Source: Seminavis robusta
Lineage: Eukaryota; Bacillariophyta; Bacillariophyceae; Naviculales; Naviculaceae
Direction: 5' to 3'
DNA: 64,000 nt
Assembly (NCBI GenBank): GCA_903772945.1
Contig: CAICTM010000405.1
Location: 1-64,000, forward strand
Shown here: in pieces, positions 1 to 10,310 of the stretch
Numbering within the stretch: position 1 is the stretch's first letter
Layout of the letters: every line of letters begins with the position of its first letter
Position numbers and translations under genes: made by a program
Notes under the pieces: model-generated
Told to the model about the DNA's origin: nothing
What the model saw: only the letters and a program-made list of their open reading frames with translations
Databases searched by the model: none

Positions 1-2
1 AA

Positions 3-868
3 AAGAGAGATAATGATGACCTTGCCATCGCCTCCTTGGGGCAGCACTACAAGGATATGGCACTGCCGCTTTGCCAAGTGCACCAAACGGATTCAGAATG
101 CTACTGACACCGAAATTGCCAATCTGCCAAAGTCACATTTGGCAGATGCCATTTCTCCAGTACAGCTTACACGCCAAAGGGGAAGCATGAACGACTCTTG
201 ATGGACTACACCAGGGCGCTTCTGCAAAGGAACATTGATCCCAATGATCTCAATCGCTGGCAACGATCTGCTGTATCTTGTGCTGCCTATCATGGATATC
301 CAAAGCTACTCAAGCTCCTCATAGTGGATGCTAACTGTTCTGTCACTCTCGGGACTCCTCATGCTCTGATTGCACTGTCGAAAATGGTCAACATGAATGC
401 ATGACAATCCTGCTGGAGCACAGAAAGGAAGAACTTCTCACAATTCTGAACAAGGAAGAAAACGATGGTGCCAGCGACAAAATGATTCGAGGCAAGCATC
501 CGGAAGCGCCCTGGAAAAGCTGTGGCACGACGGGATGTCACTTCGGTTCAAATTCTGAGGGATCAGGGGAACACCCGCATTTCGGATTCTTGCTACTGGT
601 ACCACAGACAAAAGGTTCTGCCAAGTCTGCTACAAGCCATGTATGATGGACACAATGAGAATATTTTGGCTGGAGCAAGTGTCTTCATTGGAGTTTTCCA
701 ACCACCGACAGAAGAATGATCAACTACACTGGCATTGATTGCACCAACAGTGACTTTCCCAAGGAAGTGTGGCTCAACATTTTGAGTTTCATGGGACGAG
801 GTGGTGGATGGATGCATCCTCCTCTGCACGCCGATCCATTTCAGAGTCAGAGAGTGGAATGTCATTGA
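3..868 (+). pseudogene. Ankyrin-repeat / F-box-like gene relic
   Basis: Decayed gene, cut by the window edge. One frame reads from base 3, hits a TGA near 105, and continues in the same frame to about 360 with ankyrin-like text (SCAAYHGYPKLLKLLIVDA). The next ankyrin helix pair (NGQHECMTILLEHRKEELL) lies in another frame from about 375, so at least one frameshift is present. Further on, FPKEVWLNILSFMGR near 755-800 resembles the first helix of an F-box, and a stop follows at 866-868. Ankyrin repeats bind proteins and F-boxes recruit SCF ubiquitin ligases. The combination suggests a former substrate adaptor. That is inference from short matches. No intact frame longer than about 90 codons remains. 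Confidence 0.5.
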
Positions 869-2247
869 CAGCACGAACTAGCTATATAGCTGGCTAGTTA
901 CTGCGCAAACACAACACAGTATCAACATCAATCGATCTATGCAAGCACGATGCTTCGACGGCGACTCGTATGTGTGAGCTCTGGGGGCGCGTTTATGAAC
1001 TGGACTTGTTTCTATTTATTGGAACGTTCAGAAGGAACCACAGAGTTGACCAAAGGCATCACGAGGCAATGTCCAAAGAGAAATGGAATATGGGGACAGG
1101 ATTGAGTAGTGGCCGATAATGCTGGTAGTGCTCTACTTTTGATATACTTTTGTGGAAAGAGACTGTGACGATTTTGCTTCAGTTGCACGGGGTCTCCAGC
1201 CCTTCATTTCCCTTGACATCCCCCGTTTCAAGGGACAGTTCTCATAAGTGGTTGAGCACATGTCGTGTGATGGAGTTACATTCAATTCAAAGTTGGCTCT
1301 TATACCTCCAACCGAGTTGAGCCTGATTTACGGGACCAGCAGTTCTCAAATTGGGAGCACATACGTTTGTGGAGTTGCATTCAATTCGAAGTTGGAGAAC
1401 CGAACAAATGTGCTCCTATACCTCCAACCCAAGCTAGTTGAGTCTGATTTCACGGGACCGACGCGATGAAAGAGACGACGCAGGGGCCTTCGCCGCTTGG
1501 CCTTCCTTCCCAAAAGCAGCCTCGACAACCCACTGGGGTAGGCGAGGGGAACGGAGAGCCGGTCGCCTCTTCGATGCTTGATTGCTCGTGAGCCACCTTG
1601 TTCCGACGCCGATGATACGAATTCTTGGTAGTGTTGGCGTGCGCAGCTCCCGGTACGATTGCAAGCATCCCCTCCAATGCTGCAACTCATCAAACGACAG
1701 AATCCCGTGTTCAGATGGCCGCGGACTTAGCGGGGTGTTGCAAACGATTGAATTGCACTCCGTTTCTCATGAGAGTCAGGTCTGTTTCTACCGTAAGGTA
1801 TCCTTAGCACTGCGTGGATTGAACCGCATCCGCACCCTCCCACGCCTATCGAACGAATCCAGTCGAAACGGACATGCGCACACTGAGAATGAGAGAACGA
1901 CAGGGGGGACTCAAGAGGTTTCGATGCTACTGTTACTAAAGAAGACTGGAAACTGTCCTAGATAAAGAATCGAATCATGCTGAGTTCGACCAACAACCTT
2001 GATCGATCAACGAGTTTCACATCCAACGTATGATACGTGGGGCGAATCTGATTCTCAAAAAAGGCCACCCCCAAGCCCCGACGCCCTCATTTGAAACGGA
2101 CTAAACGGAAAGCAACAGCAGCAGACGCAACGGTTCAGTCTCGTGTTGTTGCATCACTGTCAATCAATCTACCCGTCAGAGCTTTGCGTCTGGCCTCATA
2201 ACAGTGACCAGGCCTCGCAACAGTGACCAGGCTCATAATCAGCTTTC
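869..2247. other. Intergenic stretch between two decayed genes
   Basis: I see no supportable gene. Frames of up to about 127 codons occur on both strands, but they overlap each other and carry no recognisable motif. A pair of diverged direct repeats lies at 1257-1459 and is listed separately. Confidence 0.6.
1257..1459. repeat. Pair of diverged direct repeats of about 80-100 bp
   Basis: Copy A (1257-1337) and copy B (1358-1459) share blocks in the same order: CACAT, TGGAGTT, CATTCAATTC, AAGTTGG, TATACCTCCAACC, AGTTGAG, CTGATTT and ACGGGACC. Copy B has extra bases in the middle. The origin is unknown. Confidence 0.75.
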
Positions 2248-5200
2248 TTGCGCATCAGAGGCCAAACCTTTCTGATCGCCACTATGATGAAGGTTTGGTC
2301 TTTCAACGAGTGGTTGAAGAAAGCACGTCGTCCCCCAACTAGTCGAGTTGACGACAACGGTGGGGAAAGACATGACGAACATGAGCGCAAGGTTTTAGCC
2401 CTCTTTCGCTACCTTCCTTTGGTGGAGGATGCTGTCTCCCAAAAAGTCAAAAATCCATCATTCGTGCGAGATATCAACGACACGAACGTAGGCAACAGAC
2501 AGCTCTACTTCTTTGATGGCGTTGAGCAACGGAGTGTGCCCATTGACCAGAGCAACAGGGCTGAAGCAATGAAGCGGATGAAGGAAAGATGGAAGGCAAC
2601 GCCACAGAAAATGGGAAACTGCAGGGCGGCAAAGCGAAGACAGAAACGAGCCCGAAGCTCACCAAAGAAGCTCTGCAGGTAGTACTCAAGGACTGTGAGA
2701 TACCTCACACTGGAAAAAAAGACGACTTGGTCAAGCGTGTGCAGGAAAATGCACATAGTTCGCCGGTCTCTCCAAAGAAAGACAAGTTGGTCAAGTTTAT
2801 GCGAGAATATGGCATTGATGACGAAACGCCATCTGTTGATGTTAGTGAGAGCTATGACAAAAACAGTTTGGGGACCCTCAAAAACAACGACCTCAAGGCA
2901 ATCCTCAAGGAGAATAGCCTTCCGACTTCGGGCAAGAAGGCAGACTTGCTTCAGCGTTTGCAGGCAGCTGGTGTTGGCTCTGCAGAAAGTACCGGTAGCC
3001 ATAAAGCATCCGCAAAGGTTGGCGGACGAAACGAAAGGTCGGAGAAGCCAAGCATTGAGTTTGGGGTGCTCTGCACTTCTCAGACCTTCTTGGGCTCTCA
3101 CCGGGATGGTCAAGCTTCTCATTTCTCCTTGCACGGATTGAAAGAGAGTCCCAAGGATGATTCAGGAGGTGGCAAAGCTTCAAGCAGTAACGTCGCCTCG
3201 GCTGCACTCGAAAGAAGCACCCCACCACGCCAACCTGCAGCCTCGGACAAGAAGGCGCAGGTCGATAGCCCTGCGCCTGTGCCTTGCTGGTTGTGCATCA
3301 ATCGATGTGAGTCCACTGATCCCCTGGGTCCTCTTTATCGCCAGCTCTATGAATGGTAGCAATTATGCCGGAAGCAGGGTCGAGTGGGCGATATGGTGCT
3401 GCGATTTGGGCATGCCTATATGATGAATGCAAAGACACAGCAAATCGTAAGTGGTCCCATCTTCGAAGTCCTGATGGAAGCAGAGTTGAACGATGTCGGA
3501 TCAATTCAGCTGCGCCCACGCCCCCAGTCAGGGGTTCGAATGAATACAGGTGATGTCTGCTTTGATGGTGGGCGATGATCTGCAATGTAAAGATCCAACG
3601 CTGGTGGAGGAATTGCACCATTTCTTTGCTGAACAAGAGCCCCTCGACATGGTTCCTGGTGATCCCAGCGGATCTATTCACCAACTTCTCGACGAACTTC
3701 AAAAAAGAATGTCTTGGAATGCAAAGGCAATGCAAACAGACGAATTCCTCAAAGCTGGTGCTGCTGTGGACAAGTACACGATAGTCTGCTCGCCCGCTTG
3801 GTGCCTGTACACACGTCCGTCGACAACGGAGGCTCATTCCCTGGATGCTGATGTTCTCGCCGACAAATTGACCGAGGGCAAATTGAAGTTGCCTGTGGCT
3901 GCTTTGGGGATCACGCACAAACCCGAGGTACTCAAAGATAGATTGGCATCTCTGAAATTGAAAGGAAAAGAGCGGCATGATACTACTAGTAGCGGCAGCC
4001 CATCGGCGGAGGGGGGCGACGAACCTCCAGCTAAGCCTGAGGTCGATAAGTCAACTGACAGCTCGGTGGCTCCCGCATTGCCCAAGCCGCTTGTGTTTCC
4101 GCTCCCTGCGTCAGATATCCAACAAAAGATTTGCGAGAAGCTGCTGGTAGAGGCATATCCGGTCTGTTTGGCCCGAGGGCCTCCTGGTAAGTGAATCCTG
4201 CTTGATTGATCATGCATAAGTTAATTGCAGGCTCTGAGCGTCTAACCCGGTGCTCTCAAATCTACAGGTAATGATAAAACACACACAATTGCCAATGTCA
4301 TTGCGATTTTCCTTTGGAAAAACAAACAAACAATATCTTTATAACGGATATGGTGTCGATGGGCAAGCACTCCTGCACTGGCAATCCCCCCAGGCCGAAG
4401 CGAGGGTTGATCTCACAGAGAGGCAGCCAAGGGCACCCTCACCGGCATCACACTCCCAAAGGAGATGATGCATTTATGTATCACTACAGTATTTTACATT
4501 GGCAGACTCTCAGAATCCGAAGGAAAGCGGTGTCTTGTACAGTCCCTCAGTAACACAGCTCTGCGTGAAGTTCGGGAGAGACTACCTCCTAAGCTTCGGG
4601 TGCTCTGTGTCTCGTGTGATGGAGAGCTGCACAAGAGCTTAGAAGCTCTTGAGCATGCACTATCGAGCGTTGAAGACTCCAAATGGCAGTATGAAGAAGA
4701 TCTTAAGGTAGGCGCGATACGACGAGAGACCAGTTTCGTTGACCTGCTGTATCGTTTACTCACGTTTGTTCCAATTCATCCTGTGCGAGCAGCGGTTTGA
4801 GGCCGAACTGAAATCCACACAAGAGAAGCTATGCGAAATTGATGCCGACCTCCAAAAGGGAAATGACAGCAAGAGGCGTTTCATTGACTCAAGCAAAGGC
4901 CAGACATTGCTGGGGAAGTTGGTTGAAACACACGGATGGATGGCAACTGCGGCAGTAAAATGGGACGCCACAAAGTTGGATGGTGTTGTAAACAGAGTAC
5001 GTGAGCTTGCTGAGCGACCCAACAAGCTGAATAAGACAATCCTTGGGAACGGCGCACTAAAGCTGGATACAGAGGATGGCTGTCTTAACGAGGCTATGGC
5101 AGTCTTGACCTTCCAGACAGATTTGTCCACATTCCATGCTGAAGCTGGGGCTGATCTTATCAAATTCGGTTGCCAAAAGGACGAAATTTACTCAAAGACT

Positions 5201-7011
5201 GGATTCATCTCCCCAAAGCTGTTGGGCAGCTTGGAATCTATCCGAGAGCTCATGAAATCCGTCACAGAAACCGAGACGGCTGATTTCCAGATGCGTGGAG
5301 ACGGTGGGTTAGGTGAACCCTGCATAGACATGGAAGCCAGACGCCGAGAGCTCACTGCAGAGATACAGAAGATCGCATTGAAAGTGGTCGAAGTGAAGGC
5401 GTTGCTCAATTTAAACAACCGCATCTCAGAAGACCAGCGCAGTGATCTTACTTCTTTTGTTGGGTTGGCCCGTGACGTCAAATTTGGGCCTTCCTCACGA
5501 GCGGAATGCCAGGATCACTTCAAAGCTTGTGCCAGTTTTCTGCCGTGCTTGATGATGACGTCTGAACAGGTTAGCCAGTACCTGCCAGCCACAGATCACA
5601 CTTTCGATCTTGGCATTTTGGACGAAGCATCTCAGTCTCGCTGTACGGCTATTACCGGGCTTGTCCGCTGCAATCAGTGGCTGTTTGTTGGAGATGGAAA
5701 GCAAACTAGCCCATGTGTATTTGGTGGCACGACTAGTGACAAGTTCTCTGTGTTGGCTGGTATGGCACCAGCTATCCCTCCCAACATTCGACGGCTGCTG
5801 CGGCCAGATTACAGCATTTTTGATATCTTCGAGGTGGCCTTTCCTAAGCATGCCTCTTTCAACTTGCCAGAACATTTCCGGTGCGCCCCTGAGATCATCA
5901 AGTGGTGCAACGATGAGTTCTATCAGGGCAAACTCATTCCACTTCGGTATCCGACAAAGAAGGAAAAGATTGTCCCTTCACTTGTGGATGTCCGCTTGGA
6001 GGAAGGACTCCGGGACAAGAAAACTAAAACGAACGAAGCCGAAGTGAATGAGATTATTCGAATTGTGGCACACCTTCTTCAGACCCCCCTGATTGCTGAG
6101 CGTCGGAGGTCGATTGGCATTTTATCACTTGGTGGCGAGGAGCAATGCAGGCAACTGGACAAAAGATTGCGTGAAAAGGTTGGCCCACACGCCACAATAT
6201 CTTGGTTGGCGAGCCGACCACGTTTCAAGGCGCGGAGCGCAATATCATGAGCATGGTTTACAGCCCCGAATCGATCTTCCATGGTTGTGATTCAGACCAA
6301 TCAAAGCGCTTGAACGTTGGAATGTCCCGGGGTACGGACTGCACTATTCTCGTCCGCAGTGTTGACAGCCATCACTTCCGTCCTGGAAATCTCCGGAGTA
6401 GTCTTATTCGATTCTTTAACAACGCCAACACAAACCGTCCCTGTGAGATTCGTGCATGTCTGGCGCCAGATGCGCCACCTTCGTCTATTCGAAGAAAGCT
6501 CACGAACAATTTGGCTGAAACGCTCGAGAAACGTGGGTTTGCTGTTGAGAGTATCAATGTCATTTGGAAGCATGCTTTTGTGGTGGAACACGAAAACAGT
6601 GACCATCGCGTGGCAGTGTGTTTCGACAACATTGGTGAGTCGCGCAAAGAATGGGAAAGCATGATCTCGCGCCAACGAGTGATTGAGCGCATTGGATGGA
6701 CATGCCTTCGAGTGGATGGCCTGTCGGTTTTGATGGACTACGAGGCGGCAATGCAGGGAATTCTAAAGTTCTTGGCTGATGCTGGAGTGCACGTTGAAAT
6801 GAAAACGATGGACACTTCTGCGCAGTCGTCTGGCCCAACAGATATCTCCAGCATCTTTGAGAAAGTGAACTCGCCTGAAAGCTCCGCCTCGGCAGGCCCA
6901 CCAAGCCTCAAGGCAAAGTTAGAAATGACCGAGGAAGACCAGCTCAACAGTGGTGGCAACAAACGATCTTTGGACTCGTCATTGGAGAGCACCAAACGTC
7001 AGCGAAACTGA
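2248..7011 (+). pseudogene. SAP-domain SF1 (UPF1/DNA2-like) helicase, decayed
   Basis: Large superfamily 1 RNA/DNA helicase gene with multiple breaks. In order it has: a basic N-terminus (2248-2600); two SAP-like DNA-binding motifs near 2660-2740 and 2878-2975 (LTKEALQVVLKD, LKNNDLKAILKEN); and a central region to 4186. Introns at 4187-4267 and 4708-4792 join in frame. The helicase core follows: P-loop GPPGNDKT spanning the first intron, motif II DEASQ near 5622, motif III GDGKQTSP near 5690, EHFRC near 5870, FQGAERNI near 6225, and NVGMSRG near 6315. The C-terminus has text resembling the MTES_1575/Vsr-like nuclease fold (RQRVIERIGWTCLRVDGL). Breaks: frame change near 2590, TAG at 3357-3359, frameshift near 3548, loss of frame at about 4320-4500, and frameshift near 6190. 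The P-loop also has Asp where the second Gly is expected. It is probably not functional as a full helicase. Confidence 0.8.
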
Positions 7012-7780
7012 AGGTTCTCACAGGAGAGGAATTGGAGCAGTGCTGATATAGCCGTGCCTGAAATGGTTTCGTGGTCATTGACGTTGTATTGACAACTGCG
7101 GATGCGTTTCTCTAACGGGAGCAAACCCCTTAGCATCTCATCCTAATCTAGACTCAATCTTGTATGAGCAACCGTGTACTAGCTAGTCAGAATAATTGGA
7201 TTCAGGTTGCGAGTCTTGAGATGCTTTACCTGAAAGCTCCAGCATATTGTGCACATTCCAGCTACCGGTACTGTGTTGGTCACCGAGAGATTCCACATGA
7301 CGCAGATTCAGGTTTGCTTTCAGGGCTGGATCAATGCTCAGACTCTAGAAGAACAAGGGAGCACACAGCTGTTGGAAGCCCCACAATGATGTTGCTCTCC
7401 ACGGAGAGCTCGAACTGTTCATTGGGCATGCTTCGTTTGGGCATGCTCCGTTGGGTTTAGAAGACGAAGATCGAGCTACATCGTTGAGCACGGGTGTGCC
7501 TCCACGAGCCCAGAACCCACTTGGCTGGAAATATGGCAAGCAAAATCCTAATTAGCTAATTAGTCGCCGCCCACTTCATCGCTGCATGGCTGCAGCAGGC
7601 GGTGGCAGCGATCCAGAAGGCACGGTCCTCCTCCTCCCTGGTAACTAGCAGTGCCGTATCCGTACAAAAGAAAACTGGTCTGGAAACATGGCAAAGGCCC
7701 TTCTGGGTATTGACTAACTACGGTAGTATCGGCAATCCTTCCCTCTAGCGTATGCTAGGAGCCTAAACCTCGCTTCCACC
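7012..7780. other. Intergenic stretch, nothing recognised
   Basis: This stretch lies between the helicase relic and the gag scrap. Open frames are short (under 100 codons) and unrecognised. A small near-duplication, GGCATGCTTCGTTT and GGCATGCTCCGTT, occurs at about 7425-7455. Confidence 0.6.
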
Positions 7781-8065
7781 TTGCACCTCAGGCCCACTTC
7801 ACGGCAGCTGACAAAGAAAGGCGCCGCATCCTCACACCCAAAGAAGTGGGATACGCGAACAAGCGAACAAGGCAATGGAGAAACCCACTCCCGAAACAGG
7901 CAACAAGATCAACCCAAACGGCAAGGGCACACCAATGTACTTTGCTGGTCACATGGCCTCGGAACCAACACCAACCACACCAGCAAAGATTGCACGAAGA
8001 AGGCACCAGGACACCGTACCAATACTGAAGCCATGGCTGGCAAAGCAGGAGAAAGGGGTGTCTAT
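7781..8065 (+). mobile_element. Fragment of a copia-type (CoDi-like) retrotransposon gag
   Basis: An open frame of about 146 codons carries CWSHGLGTNTNHTSKDC followed by KAPGHRTNTEAMAG. The spacing CWxHGLGxNxxHTSxxC with a following GH and AT/MA text is what I recall from the zinc-knuckle end of gag in diatom Ty1/copia elements. No protease, integrase or reverse transcriptase follows, and no long terminal repeat is visible, so this is a truncated remnant. The frame runs on to 8221 through a short AACAAACC repeat (about 8177-8213), which is not gag-like. The family assignment is from memory of the motif, not from a search. Confidence 0.5.
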
Positions 8066-8944
8066 TTGTCTATAGACGTCCCCAGCGCCCTGGCAGAGAG
8101 AACGAGGAAAACCGGCAGCCACCTACCAACCCTTCACTCGAGCACGACGGGAGCCGATTCCGAAGGTACCGTACCACAACAACAAACCAACAAACCAACA
8201 AACCAACCCCACATCCTGTAGCATGTTAAAAAACCTAGCGGGATAAGAAAAAACCTAATAGACAGGGAAAGCCATTAATTAATGGATCGTACCAGTTCCC
8301 TTTTCCGAAGCCGTTCCCAACGCGTACTGGTACGAGAGAGTACAGAGTATCGGATGATCACTTTTAAAAAGGACGAAGTTCTCCATTCAAAAAGCGGGCT
8401 CAGTCATGGTAAATTGTTCGCCTCACATTTTCAAGCCATTTACGCTGTCGAGTTATTGAAAAAAGTGATCGCGATTTCGAAACCAAATGACATTCGATCC
8501 GCCTAATCCTGTTGGTAACACGAGGACCACGGGGAGCACATTGAAGTGATTTGAGAGCCTGAAAGTGATACCATTGGAAAATCCATCCCTTGTTTGGTCA
8601 GTGCATACCTCACCTTGAATTTTGCAAGCCTTCCAGTGAAGATTCATTAGCAGCTAGCTCCACAAAATGGCAATTTCCCCACAAACCAAGACACTACCAG
8701 GACAATGGCAATTCAGGAAGACTAAAGAAAGTTAGATCTTTTCTAAGTAAGTGAGTAGGGTGTGAGTTGGGGTGTGTGTTGAGAAGGTGAGTTCCCATAA
8801 CTGGAAAGTGAGAGCAGGCAGTGCAAGAGCAACCCACTTGCACCAAAACACTGCACCTTCTTCCACCTCGACCATCGAGTGGGCTTACTGGTCTAATCTT
8901 GCTTTGGGGAGCAGGAACAGATACATGTAGATGAAGACGAGCTC

Positions 8945-8992
8945 TACCGTACTCAGCATTAGAGCACTCGGAGTGCTCTAAAAAGTACGGTA
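8945..8992. repeat. Two-part perfect inverted repeat (stem-loop)
   Basis: The outer arms TACCGTACT (8945-8953) and AGTACGGTA (8984-8992) enclose the inner arms TTAGAGCACTC (8959-8969) and GAGTGCTCTAA (8971-8981) around one central G. All 20 arm bases pair. It lies in non-coding DNA. Confidence 0.85.
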
Positions 8993-9244
8993 TTGTGTAC
9001 TGCATTGAGAGTAATGAGAGTTACGGTACCCAAATTCCTTGAACAATTCCTCGATGGCCGAGAGGTTTGAGCCTGGCGGTGAAAGGGGGTGAGGGGAGCG
9101 GAAGGTGTTCCCTCTCTGAAAGCTATTCTGCGAAAGGACGGACACAAGCCGTTGGTGTTCTAGCTACCGTACCTTTGCTTTGGTCCTGGAATGCAAATTG
9201 GGGAGACAGTTTTCTTAACAAAGAGGTGATAAAATTGTAAATTT

Positions 9245-9293
9245 CTTTTCATCAGTCCATGCCCAAATACATGAACTATGGACTGATGAAAAG
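9245..9293. repeat. Perfect 16-bp inverted repeat with 17-nt loop
   Basis: The arm CTTTTCATCAGTCCAT at 9245-9260 is the exact reverse complement of ATGGACTGATGAAAAG at 9278-9293. It could be a hairpin in RNA or the remnant of a small foldback element. Confidence 0.9.
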
Positions 9294-9465
9294 CTATTTT
9301 GAATTTGGACCTTCCCCAGTCTCCTACAGGCCTCCCCATGGTTGCGCTTTGCTGTGCCATCCCAAGCCGCCATATCTAGGCAACCGTATCTCAGCCAAAA
9401 CTCAACCTTTTTCGAAATTTTTTGCTTGGAATGATATCTACTCTTTTTGGAGAACTCAGAACTGT

Positions 9466-9512
9466 CTATTATCTTGAAGATAATAGGATTCCTAGAACAC
9501 CCATATTCTAGG
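9466..9512. repeat. Two adjacent short stem-loops
   Basis: CTATTATCTT (9466-9475) pairs with AAGATAATAG (9477-9486) around one base. Immediately after it, CCTAGAA (9491-9497) pairs with TTCTAGG (9506-9512) around an 8-nt loop. Confidence 0.8.
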
Positions 9513-10310
9513 TGGGTAGCTTTACAGGGGCATATCTACCTGAAATATGGTGGGGCAAATCAATTTTGAGGTTTTTTTCATTTTTCTCATTTATTAATCT
9601 AAACATCTAAAATTAAAAAATTTGAAATTTTTTCCTACATGACACCACTTAACCAAAGGTACGGTATGGTACGGCAGCTGTACCTGGGAGCCTGGGAGCT
9701 CGAGCAGCAAAGATCCAGTTTAATTTACCAGTAACAGTACTCCGGAGTATCAAAACCAGTGAATCTTCCTTTATATCCTAATCGTGCCTTGCATTGTACG
9801 CGCTGCCCCAAGTGCTCCCAAGGGAATGGAACAACTGGAAACCGTTCACGTGTCCTATTAGTAATCGTCCTTGATCAAAATCATCCCCTAATTCGTTGAC
9901 GACTGCGATCTAGTAAACCACAAGCACATCACGTGAATACTTCTGGGAAAGCTTTAAAGTCCGTCTTGAGAAGGTTGAAGGGGCTGTGCTCCAACGAATT
10001 ATTGGCTCTGCTGGAGAACTTTAGAGGCAACACGACGCAATAACTCTCATTCCACGGTTTTCTTCCACGATCTGCAAAGCGCTGGCCATCTTTAAGGCTT
10101 TACGACGGTGATACGAAAAGACTAGGCGAAACACTGCGGGATTGGGTTCCCTTTGTGTTCAAAAAGTTGCGAGTGGCCAGATTGATTAAATTTGAATGAG
10201 CTATTGAATGGTTGATCCCATCCTTTGATATCGATCTCATCCTTCCCCAACCATTGCATGCATGCACAGACTAGCTAGTAAATGAGCATACTAAAACTCG
10301 TCTCGATTGC

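Larger units (their letters stand above)
8222..10310. other. Intergenic, AT-rich, with several stem-loops
   Basis: No gene is recognised in about 2.1 kb. It holds several perfect or near-perfect inverted repeats, listed separately (8945-8992, 9245-9293, 9466-9512). The last 1 kb should include the upstream region of LRR protein 1, but no promoter element is clear. GCATGCATGC palindromes occur just before its first ATG. Confidence 0.6.

Noticed and set aside
7875-8075. Alternative frame over the gag scrap
   Set aside because: Overlaps the frame with the zinc-knuckle-like motif and has no motif of its own.
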